Positions 1 through 8,742 of a stretch of 64,000 bases of DNA are shown in pieces. Position 1 is the stretch's first letter. The number at the start of each line of letters is the position of its first letter. The DNA comes from an uncultured Bacteroidales bacterium. Lineage in GTDB: Bacteria; Bacteroidota; Bacteroidia; Bacteroidales; UBA932. The notes under the pieces are model-generated. The model was not told where the DNA came from. It ran no database searches and saw only the letters and a list, made by a program, of their open reading frames with translations. The stretch is from the NCBI GenBank assembly GCA_944326235.1, contig CALVDH010000002.1, positions 1 to 64,000 of the forward strand, in the 5' to 3' direction. The position numbers were made by a program, and so were the translations under genes.

Positions 1-86
1 TTGCCTTTACAGAATTTACGGCTGCAAAGGTACCGCCGGCCGCTCAGGCGGACAATCACAACAAGTTGGTATTTCCGATGCAAAAC

Positions 87-250
87 CTAACCATTTTTTG
101 CAGCAGCGGCATACAGGATGGGAAAGGCCGTCTGACGATACTCTGAGGGAATGACGCCTTCCTGCTTCCTGAAAATCCGTATGAGGTGGTGCTGGCAGTT
201 GAAACCGAGTGCATACCGCGTTACGGTTTCAGGCAGCCGACAGGCACGAC
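87..250 (-). pseudogene. AraC-family regulator, C-terminal HTH remnant
   Basis: A minus-strand frame ending in TAG at 87-89 reads like the last helix-turn-helix of an AraC/XylS regulator: LPETVTRYALGFNCQHHLIR, followed by IFRKQEGVIPSEYR and a short tail. The ALGF...H..IRIFRK..G..PSEYR pattern is the family signature. Nothing AraC-like continues upstream, because that DNA is the 3' end of the DUF4143 ATPase gene in another frame. The remnant and the ATPase share about 30 bases. This suggests that a recombination joined the ATPase gene to the tail of an older regulator gene. The left boundary is certain; the right boundary is approximate. Confidence 0.5.
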
Positions 251-1513
251 CAATACCCCGTCCTTGCGCGTGTAGGCAAACTGCCCGACAGCGGTAAGAA
301 CCATGAGGAACGAGGGGCGTTTCATTTTGTCGGTGTCAATCCGGGCGGCCAAAGCTTTCAGCGTAGCAGCTCCCTCTTCTATACCCGTGCTGCCTCCCAG
401 TTTCACTTCTATCAACCCATAGCGTCCGCCACGCAGATGCATTACCGCGTCGCATTCCAGACCGCTTTTATCCCGGTAGTGGTACATGGTTCCGGAGAGG
501 GCGTCGGCGTAACAGCGCAAGTCACGCACGGCCATCGTCTCAAAGAGCAGCCCCATGGTGTTAAGGTCATCAAGCAAGTCGTCGGGACCCATCTCCAATG
601 CCGCCACGGCTATCGATGGATCGACGAAATAACGGGTGTCGCTGCTGCGGATAGCCGTTTTCGAGCGTAGGTTGGGATTCCACGCCATGGCGTCTTCCAC
701 CACGAATATCTTTTTCAACGCCACGAGATATTCCGCTATTGTATTTTCCGATAGCCGTTCCACCTCGTTCGTCGAAATGTCCCTGGCGATAGTGGCAAGA
801 GAAGCCTGCGAACCCTGATGACGGGCATAGGAGCGCATAAGACGCTTCACGCGTTCAGGGTTCTTCAAGACTCCGTCCACTTTTGATACGTCCGTATGCG
901 TTACGGCCTGATAGTATTCCGTCGCCACCAGTTGCGCCGCTGCCGCAGACTTTCTCCGTAGAGAACCAGGCCAGCCGCCGCGACACATCATAAAGGCAAT
1001 GTCCCCCAGGTCATGGCCAGGAGCTCTCACGGCAAAATCCGTATTCCCGCCAAACAGTTCTGTAAGGCTGACCGTGCCCTCGGACTCCCCGGACTCGAAC
1101 AGGCTCATCGGACGCATCTTCAACCACGAGAACCGTCCCGTTCCGGTATGGTGGATCTCTTCGAGTTTCTGTTTGTCCGGAGCCGCCGATCCGGTCAGGA
1201 TAAACTGCCCCTCCTTACCCCTGTGGTCTACCTCGAAGCGGACGGCATCCCACAGTTTCGGTGCCTCTTGCCACTCGTCGATAAGCATGGGAGGAGCTCC
1301 CGAAAGCAATACCCTCGGATGCAGGTCTATCATCTCCATATTCTGACGGAACGTGTCTGTATCCGCCAGATAAAGCACGCTTTTTGCCGCCTGCTCCGCA
1401 GTCGTTGTCTTGCCGCACCATTTGGCCCCTTCGATAAGCACTGCACCCATGGCATCCAGTTTCTCCGCAAGTAACTTATCGGCTATTCTCAACCTGTAAG
1501 TCTTATTATCCAT
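221..1513 (-). CDS. AAA-family ATPase with DUF4143 C-terminal domain
   Basis: A 430-residue cytoplasmic ATPase of the AAA_14/DUF4143 family, common in multiple copies in Bacteroidetes; the cellular role of the family is not settled. Walker A is GAKWCGKT at residues 29-36 and Walker B MLIDE at 76-80. The C-terminal DUF4143 part carries a PD-(D/E)xK-like trio (D355, E369, K371 in GLECDAV...GLIEVKLG), the pattern usual for the nuclease-like fold in these proteins. Length is normal (about 380-450). The ATG lies 34 bases downstream of a well-formed Bacteroidetes promoter. The gene stands alone, next to 23-bp repeats and an AraC remnant, which fits a mobile accessory gene. Confidence 0.85.
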   Translation of the reverse strand: MDNKTYRLRIADKLLAEKLDAMGAVLIEGAKWCGKTTTAEQAAKSVLYLADTDTFRQNMEMIDLHPRVLLSGAPPMLIDEWQEAPKLWDAVRFEVDHRGKEGQFILTGSAAPDKQKLEEIHHTGTGRFSWLKMRPMSLFESGESEGTVSLTELFGGNTDFAVRAPGHDLGDIAFMMCRGGWPGSLRRKSAAAAQLVATEYYQAVTHTDVSKVDGVLKNPERVKRLMRSYARHQGSQASLATIARDISTNEVERLSENTIAEYLVALKKIFVVEDAMAWNPNLRSKTAIRSSDTRYFVDPSIAVAALEMGPDDLLDDLNTMGLLFETMAVRDLRCYADALSGTMYHYRDKSGLECDAVMHLRGGRYGLIEVKLGGSTGIEEGAATLKALAARIDTDKMKRPSFLMVLTAVGQFAYTRKDGVLVVPVGCLKP

Positions 1514-1546
1514 CTGTTCTAATTTATCACGTCAATAATCAGGTGA

Positions 1547-1577
1547 CAAAGATAATCACAAACCGCTTATCCTCCAA
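1547..1577 (-). promoter_or_regulatory. Promoter of the DUF4143 ATPase gene
   Basis: On the minus strand TTGG (1577-1574), a 19-base spacer and TATCTTTG (1554-1547) match the Bacteroidetes -33/-7 consensus. It points into the ATPase gene. Confidence 0.7.
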
Positions 1578-1600
1578 TGTTTTCGTGGATTACTTTGCCA

Positions 1601-1669
1601 TTTGGCGTTATTTTAGTTGGGCGTTTGGCATTTTATAAGTTGGTAGTTTGGCGTTAAAACAATGGGGAA
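1601..1669. repeat. Three tandem 23-bp iteron-like repeats
   Basis: TTTGGCGTTA at 1601, TTTGGCATTT at 1624 and TTTGGCGTTA at 1647 begin exactly 23 bases apart. The units share TTTGGC(G/A)TT at the left and, in the first two, AGTTGG at the right; a fourth weak unit (TTTGCC) follows at 1670. They fill the gap of about 300 bases between the ATPase promoter and the next promoter. Equal spacing close to two helical turns suggests repeated protein binding on one face of the DNA. Confidence 0.65.
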
Positions 1670-1799
1670 TTTGCCAGATATACTGCAGAAATGCAACATC
1701 CGTTAACTCCGCACTCTCCGGCAGTACGCTGACTGCAATTTCAGTAAAAATGGTACGGTTTGCCTACTTATGGTTACAGCGATTCTCCTTGTTCCGGTG

Positions 1800-1807
1800 T
1801 AATTTTG
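1800..1807 (+). promoter_or_regulatory. -7 element TAATTTTG
   Basis: Matches TAnnTTTG, 23 bases before the small open frame at 1831. No convincing -33 box at the usual spacing. It probably drives the small frame and the CMD/cupin and acetyltransferase genes behind it. Confidence 0.5.
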
Positions 1808-1830
1808 CATCAGATAAAAACGAGAATAGG

Positions 1831-1999
1831 ATGAAACAGAAAACAGAATTGCCCGAAGACTTGTGCACGGACGAGGCAGTGTGCTTCATCGCATACCGCC
1901 ACCACGTATCGCCGCAACAGTTACTGCGTTATTGAGATACTGAAAGGACTATCTGAACTGGTCAAAGATGATAGGATTACAAACATAAAAACAAGATAA
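1831..1999 (+). pseudogene. Small open frame, possibly frameshifted
   Basis: An ATG at 1831 opens 34 codons (MKQKTELPEDLCTDEAVCFI and AYRHHVSPQQLLRY) ending in TGA at 1933-1935. In a shifted frame, codons from 1934 to TAA at 1997 read EILKGLSELVKDDRITNIKT. The first half looks like the start of small acidic Bacteroidetes proteins, and the second half would make a plausible C-terminus. This hints at a gene that lost its middle or suffered a frameshift. It may also be a genuine 34-residue peptide translated just ahead of the secreted CMD/cupin gene. I cannot name a family with confidence. Confidence 0.35.
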
Positions 2000-2003
2000 C
2001 AAG

Positions 2004-3254
2004 ATGAAAAAAGTAATAGGTATAATCGCCCTCGCACTGGCAGGAAGCCTGTCCGCGACGGCACAAACAACAGACAATATGAATAGAATCGAAGTATGCA
2101 AGCAGAATTACCGCACCCTGTTCGGCGGTGAAGCCCTGACCGGACAAGGCACAGACCCGGAAATGATGGACATCCTTCAGAAGTTCATCTTCGGCGAGGT
2201 ATTCCAGACAGGCGAATTGACGTTGAAACAACGCGAAATGATTACCTGCATCACCCTCGCCACGATGCAGACGCTCCCGCAACTGAAAGCCCATGCCGGG
2301 GCGGCACTTAATGTGGGCGTCACTCCAGAAGAATTGCGTGAGGTGATGTATCTCACCGCCCCGTTCATCGGTTTCCCAAAGATGCTGAATGCCGTGGGCG
2401 CGGTGAACGAGGTGTTCAAGGAGCGAGGCATCTCCCTGCCATTGGAAAAGCAGGGCACGGTAACGGAGGAAACACGCCACGAGGCGGGCAAAGCCATTCA
2501 GGACAAGCACTATCCGGGCGGCATCGCCTCGGTGATGGAAGGTGTGCCCGGCGATATGGGCAAGGACGTGGAGCAGTTCCTTACGGACTATTTCTTCGGC
2601 GATATCTACAGCCGCGGCGCACTCGACCTACGGACCCGCGAACTGCTCGGCTACTGCGTCCTGACCACCCTGGAAGCCGAGAGCCAGCTCCACTCCCACT
2701 ATCACGGCAACATCACCGCCGGCAACTCTCCCGAAATCCTGACCGCCGCCGTCATCCAGTGCCTGCCCTACATCGGCTTCCCAGCCGCCATCAAGGCCTT
2801 GCGTATTATCAAAGAGGAAACGGCGGATGCGGACGGTAAGGCCGCTTTCCAGCGGGAAATGATATTCCCCATCGGCGAGCCGAACACCGCATACGCCAAG
2901 TACTTCATCGGCAACAGCTATCTGGCTCCGATATCCAAGGAGCAGATACCTTTCAGCAATGTCACTTTCGAGCCGGGATGCCGCAACAACTGGCACATTC
3001 ATCATGCGACTAAAGGCGGCGGGCAGATGCTGGTCTGCGTAGCAGGAAAAGGCTGGTATCAGGAAGAGGGCAAACCTGCCGTACAGATGCTTCCGGGCGA
3101 TGTCATTCACATCCCGGCAAATGTAAAGCACTGGCACGGAGCAGCGGCTGACAGCTGGTTCGCGCATCTCGCTTTTGAGGTTCCCGGAGAAAACACGTCC
3201 AACGAATGGCTGGAGCCCGTAACCGATGAAGAATACAACCGGTTGGAAGAATAA
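2004..3254 (+). CDS. Secreted carboxymuconolactone decarboxylase-like / cupin fusion protein
   Basis: A 416-residue protein with a signal peptide (residues 1-21, ending SATAQ), so periplasmic or secreted. Two carboxymuconolactone-decarboxylase/AhpD-like repeats follow (about 50-140 and 175-265; each has the R/REM...T...PQL..H..AALNVGVTPEE type layout). A C-terminal cupin spans about 300-395, with putative metal histidines in NNWHIHHATKGGG and VKHWH and the PGDVIHIP turn. Single CMD-plus-cupin proteins are known in Bacteroides; the substrate is unknown. It is separated by two bases from the acetyltransferase gene, so the two are probably co-translated. No catalytic CxxC of the AhpD type is visible, so peroxidase-type reduction is unlikely. 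Confidence 0.8.
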   Translation: MKKVIGIIALALAGSLSATAQTTDNMNRIEVCKQNYRTLFGGEALTGQGTDPEMMDILQKFIFGEVFQTGELTLKQREMITCITLATMQTLPQLKAHAGAALNVGVTPEELREVMYLTAPFIGFPKMLNAVGAVNEVFKERGISLPLEKQGTVTEETRHEAGKAIQDKHYPGGIASVMEGVPGDMGKDVEQFLTDYFFGDIYSRGALDLRTRELLGYCVLTTLEAESQLHSHYHGNITAGNSPEILTAAVIQCLPYIGFPAAIKALRIIKEETADADGKAAFQREMIFPIGEPNTAYAKYFIGNSYLAPISKEQIPFSNVTFEPGCRNNWHIHHATKGGGQMLVCVAGKGWYQEEGKPAVQMLPGDVIHIPANVKHWHGAAADSWFAHLAFEVPGENTSNEWLEPVTDEEYNRLEE

Positions 3255-3256
3255 TC

Positions 3257-3826
3257 ATGACACTCGAAGAATTCAAGGATTTCGTGAAGACCGGCAAGCC
3301 GCTTGATACGGAAGAGATACATCGGTTCATGGACAGGATGGGCGGGGAGGCACGGAAAATCACTTTCCGGCTGAACTCCGCCTATCATACTCCGGAGGAA
3401 ATCAGGGACATCCTTTCCGAGCTTTTCGGGAAAGCTGTCCCCTCCACGCTCCGTGTGTTCCCGCCGTTTTATACCGATTTCGGCAAGAACATCGAGGTGG
3501 GCGAGGATGTGTTCATCAACGCCTGCTGCCATTTTCAGGACCATGGCGGCGTGCGCATCGGGGACGGATGCCAGATAGGGCACAATGTGGTGTTTGCCAC
3601 ACTAAACCATTTCCTGGAGCCGGAGAAGCGCAAGATGACCCATTCCGCGCCTATCGTCCTGGGGAAGAACGTCTGGGTAGGCTCCAATGCCACTATCCTG
3701 CAAGGCGTGACCATCGGCGACAATGCCGTGATAGGTGCCGGGGCGGTCGTTACGGGCGACATACCGGCCAATACCGTCGCAGTTGGCGTCCCGGCAAAGG
3801 TGATCAAGCACATATCCGTAAAATAA
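3257..3826 (+). CDS. Sugar O-acetyltransferase, maltose/galactoside acetyltransferase type
   Basis: A 189-residue left-handed beta-helix acetyltransferase (LacA/Maa/NodL group) transferring acetyl from acetyl-CoA to a sugar hydroxyl. Hexapeptide repeats run from about residue 78 (GKNIEVGEDVFINACC) to the C-terminal VGVPAKVIK. The catalytic histidine is expected at H118 in ATLNHFLEPEKR, equivalent to the ATHPLDPEER motif of the family. Length is typical (about 185-200). The N-terminal MaC-like cap is shortened and diverged. It starts two bases after the CMD/cupin stop. The natural acceptor is unknown. Confidence 0.85.
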   Translation: MTLEEFKDFVKTGKPLDTEEIHRFMDRMGGEARKITFRLNSAYHTPEEIRDILSELFGKAVPSTLRVFPPFYTDFGKNIEVGEDVFINACCHFQDHGGVRIGDGCQIGHNVVFATLNHFLEPEKRKMTHSAPIVLGKNVWVGSNATILQGVTIGDNAVIGAGAVVTGDIPANTVAVGVPAKVIKHISVK

Positions 3827-3829
3827 GTT

Positions 3830-3837
3830 TATCTTTG
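3830..3837 (+). promoter_or_regulatory. -7 element TATCTTTG
   Basis: A perfect TAnnTTTG 20 bases before the alpha/beta-hydrolase ATG and just past the acetyltransferase stop. The two lipoprotein hydrolases probably form their own transcript. Confidence 0.6.
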
Positions 3838-3857
3838 CATGACTATTTTACGGAAAC

Positions 3858-4916
3858 ATGAAAACAGCAGAACGCATCATCCTCATAGCCCTCGCTGCAT
3901 TTGTCCTTAGCAGTTGCCGTGGTTCATCAGAACAACCATCTGATACAGACACTCATCCGTATGCCGAAGCCGCAGAAGCCGTCACTTCTTACGAAGGTAC
4001 CGAGATTCTTGCCCATGCCGCTGACAGCACCCGGGAAATCCTGATGGAAACGGAGATATTCGCCATCAAGGGTGCCGACACGCTGAGACTCGACCGCTAC
4101 TTTCTGTCAGGAATAGAGCAGACTGACTCCCCTGTGGTAGTATTCGTATTCGGAGGAGGTTTCAGGTTCGGCGAAAGGTACTCCGAAATGTTCGTACCTT
4201 ACTTCGAGTTTCTGGCCCGCCACGGCTGCACGGTCGCCTCGATAGACTACCGCACCATGCTGGGCCGGATAACCTTCGACGGACGCCCCTCCCCCGTAGA
4301 TTTCATGAATATCCTCCAGTCTGCCATTGACACAGCCGTAGTGGACCTGTACGACGCGACGCGGTATATCGCGCAGCAGCGGGAGGCCTGGGGCATTGAT
4401 CCTGAGAAAATTGTCATCAGCGGCTCCAGCGCCGGGGCCATCACCGTCCTGCAGGCCGAGTACTACCGCTGCAACAGCCACAGCCTGGCGGCCCGCCTCC
4501 CGGAGGGATTCCGCTACGCGGGAGTGATATCCTTCGCAGGAGCAATCTCCGACAAGCAGAAGCTGCACTGGCAGACCCTCCCCTGCCCCGTCATGCTCTT
4601 CCACGGCAATGCCGACGGCATCGTCCCCTTCCGCAAGGCCCACCTTCCCTTCCTCGGCGGCCTCTGGGGCTCGGAGACCATAGCCCGGAGCCTCGAATCC
4701 CTGGACTCCCCCTGTCATTTTTACGAGATAGACAATGCCGGGCACGAGATAGCCTCCCTCCCCATGACCTGCAACCTCTACGACATCGCGGCCTTCCTCT
4801 CCCGCCAGGTCATTGACGGCAAGCCGCTGTCGGTCCATACGCTGGAGACCGTCCCCGGGGCTCCGGCCGCCAAGAAGAGATTTACCGTCATCGACTATAT
4901 CAGGAACAATACTTAA
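3858..4916 (+). CDS. Alpha/beta-hydrolase lipoprotein (esterase/lipase-like)
   Basis: A 352-residue hydrolase with a lipobox ending at C20 (FVLSSC), so a membrane-anchored periplasmic or surface lipoprotein. The oxyanion loop is FGGGF (98-102), the nucleophile S191 sits in GSSAG (189-193), and the acid and base are expected at D253 (HGNADGIVPF) and H296 (NAGHEI). This is the hormone-sensitive-lipase/carboxylesterase layout. The substrate is unknown; an acylated sugar or peptide is possible because an acetyltransferase and a peptidase are neighbours. The M28 peptidase follows after 12 bases, probably in the same operon. Confidence 0.82.
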   Translation: MKTAERIILIALAAFVLSSCRGSSEQPSDTDTHPYAEAAEAVTSYEGTEILAHAADSTREILMETEIFAIKGADTLRLDRYFLSGIEQTDSPVVVFVFGGGFRFGERYSEMFVPYFEFLARHGCTVASIDYRTMLGRITFDGRPSPVDFMNILQSAIDTAVVDLYDATRYIAQQREAWGIDPEKIVISGSSAGAITVLQAEYYRCNSHSLAARLPEGFRYAGVISFAGAISDKQKLHWQTLPCPVMLFHGNADGIVPFRKAHLPFLGGLWGSETIARSLESLDSPCHFYEIDNAGHEIASLPMTCNLYDIAAFLSRQVIDGKPLSVHTLETVPGAPAAKKRFTVIDYIRNNT

Positions 4917-4928
4917 ATATCTGAAAAT

Positions 4929-6554
4929 ATGAAGACCACATCCGCCATCATGCTGGCCGCCGTCCTGACTGCCTCCTGTGCAGCAGACCGTGATGCCGAC
5001 AGAGCCAGAAGCACCGCTAGTGCCGACAACCTCAGAATGTACACGGAAGCCATCTCCCACGACTCCTGCCAGGGACGCAAGCCGTTCTCAGAAGGAGCGG
5101 CGCGTGCAGTCAGCTACATTGCCCGGCAGATGGAGGAAATCGGGCTCAGACCTTATCAGGACGGCTCCTATTTCCAGCAGGTCGGCGTCAAGTCTACGAG
5201 GTTCCGCTGCACCGGTCCCATGAGGATAAGCACTCCCAAGGGGCGGATGTCTCTGAAATGGCAGGAGGAATATGTCGCCTTTTCGGCCCGCGACGAGAGC
5301 CGGATAGACATAAAGAACGCGGAACTGGTGTTCGCCGGATACGGGATAGTGGCTCCGGAATACGGCAAGAATGATTTCAGGGGTATCGACAATCCTCAGG
5401 ACAAGGTCGCCCTGGTGATTGTCAATGATCCCGGGCTGGGCAGCGACGACACGGAGTATTTCAACGGGGACAATATGACATACTACGGGCGGTGGACATA
5501 CAAGCTCGAGGAGGCTGCCAGGCAGGGACTCAAGGGGGTGCTCATCATCCATGAGGACCGCGGGGCAGGATACGGATGGTCGGTAGTAAGGGCTTCCGGC
5601 TCCGCGAAGATGTATGTGGACGGAGATACGGCATATCACTGTCCCCTGAACGGATGGATCAGCAATGGAGCCGCAGCCAGGCTGCTGGCAGACAACGGCT
5701 ACGACCTGGCAGAGCTCGTCGAGGAGTCCAAGTCTCCGGATTTCAAGCCTGTCCCGTTGAATTCCACCGTCAGCGTCTCCATGGAACTGACCTTTGACAG
5801 GCAGAAGAGTCCCAATGTAATAGGCTATATCCCAGGCAGCGGGAATACCGACGAGAGCGTGGTCTACATCGCGCATTGGGACCATCTGGGCTACGGCACT
5901 CCGATAGACGGGGACAGCATCATCAACGGGGCTACAGACAATGCGGTCGGAGTAGCGTGGATGCTGGAGATCGCCAGGTGTTTCAGCGCCCTGCAGGAGA
6001 AGCCCCGCCGCAATATCGTGTTCATCTCTCCTACCTGCGAGGAATCCGGATTCCTCGGTACGGAATACTATGTGGAGCATCCGCTGTTTCCGATAGAAAA
6101 GACCGTTGCAGTGATCAATCTGGATGTGTTCCCTCTCTGGGGCGAGAACAACGACGTCACCATCACCGGATACGGCCATTCGGACTTAGACCGGACAGTA
6201 GCGGAACTGGCAGAGAAATACGGACGCTACGTCATGCCCGACCCGGATGCGTACAACGGAATGTTCTACCGCTCGGACCATTTCCCCTTCGTGAAGAAGG
6301 GCATTCCGGCCATGTTCGCCAAAGGCTGGAACGACAACCGCATCCACGGCAAGGAATGGTCCAGGGAACAGATAGCGCGCTACTGGGCGGAAGTCTATCA
6401 CAAACCTACCGACCAGACCCGTCCCGAGGACGATTACAGCGGCCTGCTCCAGGAGGTGCATCTGTTCTTTGACCTCGGATATGAGCTGGCGCAGGGGACC
6501 GGCTATCCACGGTGGAATCCTGGGTCGGAGTTTGCGGGTGTTCTGGAGAGGTAA
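4929..6554 (+). CDS. M28-family zinc aminopeptidase, lipoprotein
   Basis: A 541-residue metallopeptidase with a lipobox at C17 (LTASC), so outside the inner membrane. A PA-like domain (about 130-260) is inserted before the catalytic M28 domain. Zinc ligands and catalytic residues are visible: H316 in AHWDHLGYG, bridging D337 in GATDNAVG, E371/E372 in TCEESGF, an Asp in NLDVF, and a late His in VYHKPTDQ. The family releases N-terminal amino acids from peptides. It is the second gene of a two-gene lipoprotein unit and fits a peptide-using lifestyle. Confidence 0.88.
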   Translation: MKTTSAIMLAAVLTASCAADRDADRARSTASADNLRMYTEAISHDSCQGRKPFSEGAARAVSYIARQMEEIGLRPYQDGSYFQQVGVKSTRFRCTGPMRISTPKGRMSLKWQEEYVAFSARDESRIDIKNAELVFAGYGIVAPEYGKNDFRGIDNPQDKVALVIVNDPGLGSDDTEYFNGDNMTYYGRWTYKLEEAARQGLKGVLIIHEDRGAGYGWSVVRASGSAKMYVDGDTAYHCPLNGWISNGAAARLLADNGYDLAELVEESKSPDFKPVPLNSTVSVSMELTFDRQKSPNVIGYIPGSGNTDESVVYIAHWDHLGYGTPIDGDSIINGATDNAVGVAWMLEIARCFSALQEKPRRNIVFISPTCEESGFLGTEYYVEHPLFPIEKTVAVINLDVFPLWGENNDVTITGYGHSDLDRTVAELAEKYGRYVMPDPDAYNGMFYRSDHFPFVKKGIPAMFAKGWNDNRIHGKEWSREQIARYWAEVYHKPTDQTRPEDDYSGLLQEVHLFFDLGYELAQGTGYPRWNPGSEFAGVLER

Positions 6555-6688
6555 CCATGATGCTACAGAAAGATACCGGCAGTTTTTTCCGCCCGATAAA
6601 TACGAACATGAATATTCCGGAGAGTGATTATTTCCGGGCAGATGTCTGTGTGGCTATGGCCAATGCCTTGGCGCGTAATACGAACCAC
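6555..6688. other. Non-coding spacer before repeat copy 1
   Basis: Together with repeat copy 1 and the stretch 7011-7087 this makes 533 bases without an intact gene. No promoter or terminator is recognisable in this part. Confidence 0.5.
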
Positions 6689-7010
6689 AGTCTGTAGTTG
6701 ACCGTTTTGAACATTCTGCTGGAAAACAAACGATTACGGAATCATGCATGCAACAGAGTGAACAATATGCCCGAGCGCGTACTTCTTTAAATGCGTTGGA
6801 AAGTGCTGTGGCTGGGGTAGTCTGAGGTCAGCACGTTTTCTCGAGGACGAGTCTGTTATCCGATGATTCCGTGTAAAATGCTGTCATATAAGCAATGTAT
6901 GCGGATATCGGGATAACAGACACGTGGTGAAAGTCTTCATTCTGTAAATCGCGTACTTTGTGTAAGTTTCTATGAGACATTGAATTATGGGAAGCTAAAC
7001 TGAAGAGACT
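6689..7010 (+). repeat. Modular inverted-repeat element, copy 1 (322 bp)
   Basis: It is collinear with copy 2 at 9282-9604, in the same orientation. It starts with AGTCTGT (6689-6695) and ends in a decayed ACAGACT (agagact, 7004-7010). It contains the same long imperfect hairpin, with arms TCTGTTATCCGAT and ATCGGGATAACAGA around a loop of about 40 bases. It is non-coding: an 88-codon minus-strand frame across it is broken in copy 2. The terminal inverted repeats, small size and lack of coding capacity resemble a MITE or a structured interspersed repeat. No transposase match can be made here. Confidence 0.75.
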
Positions 7011-7073
7011 GTGCCCGCACTGCGACATAGGCGACAACATGATGAAGGAGATGTTCGATTTGCTATAAATGAC

Positions 7074-7081
7074 TAACTTTG
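7074..7081 (+). promoter_or_regulatory. -7 element TAACTTTG
   Basis: A perfect TAnnTTTG ending only 6 bases before the ATG at 7088. Transcription would start at or next to the start codon, so the transcript is leaderless or translation begins at the second ATG (7100). Confidence 0.55.
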
Positions 7082-7087
7082 CAGAAA

Positions 7088-8669
7088 ATGCCATACACCA
7101 TGTTCGACATTACATTACTTGATACATACCGGGAAGACAACCGTCTCGAGGCCAAGAAAGCCAAAGGCGGACTTCCGCACAGCCTCTGGGAGACCTACTC
7201 CGCATTCGCCAACACCGACGGCGGCCTCATCCTCATCGGAGCCAACGAGCAGCGGGACGGCACACTCATACCCACCGGACTCACAGAAGAAGATGTGCGG
7301 AAAATGAAAAAGTAGTTTTGGGACATCATCAACAACCGCCAGAAAGTCAGCGACAACATCCTCACCGACAAAGATGTCTGCTCCGAAGAATACAATGGTT
7401 CTCACATCCTTGTAATCAATGTCCCCAGAGCCCAAAGAGAAAGAAAACCCATCTACATAGGCGGCGACATCTTTTCCGGCACATACAAGCGCAACAGCTC
7501 CGGAGACTACCACTGTACCAAAGACGAAGTCCGTTCAATGCTGCGCGACCAAGGCTCGCATACGGTTGATACTAAGATTCTGACCGGGATGAACCTCTCC
7601 GCCCTAAACCCGGATAGCATCCTGGCATTCCGAATGAACCACCGGAACACCCAACTCAATCACCCTTGGAGCAACCTCACGGATGAAGAATTCCTCATCA
7701 AGATAGGAGCAGCGGCCATCAGTGACACTGATGGCAAGGCCCACCCCACAGGGGCCGGACTTCTCATGTTCGGCAACGAATACGAAATAGTCCGCGAATA
7801 TCCCAACTATTTCCTTGACTTTCGTGAGATGGTCAACGACATCACCGAATGGACAGATCGTATCTGGTCTACATCAGGAGACTGGAGCGGCAACGTTTTC
7901 GATTTCTACCGCCGCATAGTCACCCGCATTGTCCAGGACCTCAAGGTCCCATTCCGCCTTGAAGGACTTTACCGTATCGATGACACGCCCCAGCACAAAG
8001 CAGTCCGCGAAGCCCTTGCCAACTGCCTCGTCAACGCCGACTACTACGGCAGAGGCGGCATCGTCATCCTCAAACACCGAGACCGCCTCGTCTTCGAGAA
8101 CCCCGGCACCATCCGGATTGGAAAAGAAAAGATGCTTGAAGGCGGTCTGTCCGACCCGAGAAACTCCGTCATCATCAAAATGTTCTCAATGCTACATATT
8201 GGAGAGCGTGCCGGAAGTGGAATGAACCGAATCATCTCCGCCTGGTCCGCAGCAGGCTACGAAAATCCTCAGATAACAGAGCGCATCGGAGACTTAGAGA
8301 GAACTACCCTGACACTCCCTCTCACTCAAGCCTCCAATGGTTCCCAAGAAAGTACCCAGGAAAACGGCACTACAGATACTTCTAATGGCGAATGTGCCCA
8401 GAAAAGGGGCGTCCAGAAAGTACCCAGAAAATACCCAGAAGAATTACTCTGATTATCCACAGGAAATCAATGGCGTTTTCCTGACTAGGACAGCCATAGC
8501 CATACTCAATGCCATCATTGTAGATCCATCTATAACGAGAGAAATCTTATCCGAACAACTTAAAGTTTCAGACTCTACCATCAAGAAATATCTGAAACAG
8601 TTCAAGGATCTTGACCTAATCGAACGTATAGGCCCCGATAAAGGCGGCTACTGGAAAGTAAAAAAATAA
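7088..8669 (+). pseudogene. AlbA_2/Schlafen-type ATP-binding regulator, disrupted
   Basis: The reading frame from 7088 has an N-terminal AlbA_2 (Schlafen AlbA) domain ([12 protein letters not shown]...[17 protein letters not shown]), then a RecG/GHKL-like ATP-binding part (KAVREALANCLVNADYYG...GSGMNRI). It ends in a winged helix (SITREILSEQLKVSDSTIKK). Two lesions break it. An in-frame TAG at 7313-7315 interrupts KMKK|FWDIINN, with the frame continuing correctly behind it. Near 8395-8440 the frame shifts, so the first frame ends at 8452 while the winged helix lies in another frame up to 8669. Intact relatives are about 500-560 residues. It may still yield fragments from the ATG at 7538. It sits between the two modular repeats. 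Confidence 0.75.
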
Positions 8670-8742
8670 TATTGAACAGACCAGATGGACAAACAAGAAG
8701 CTAAGGCGATAGATCGTAAATTCAGCAAATACAGCATCACCT

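Noticed and set aside
6828-7094. An 88-codon open frame on the minus strand across repeat copy 1
   Set aside because: The matching frame in copy 2 is interrupted by a stop, and base changes follow the inverted-repeat structure rather than codon positions.
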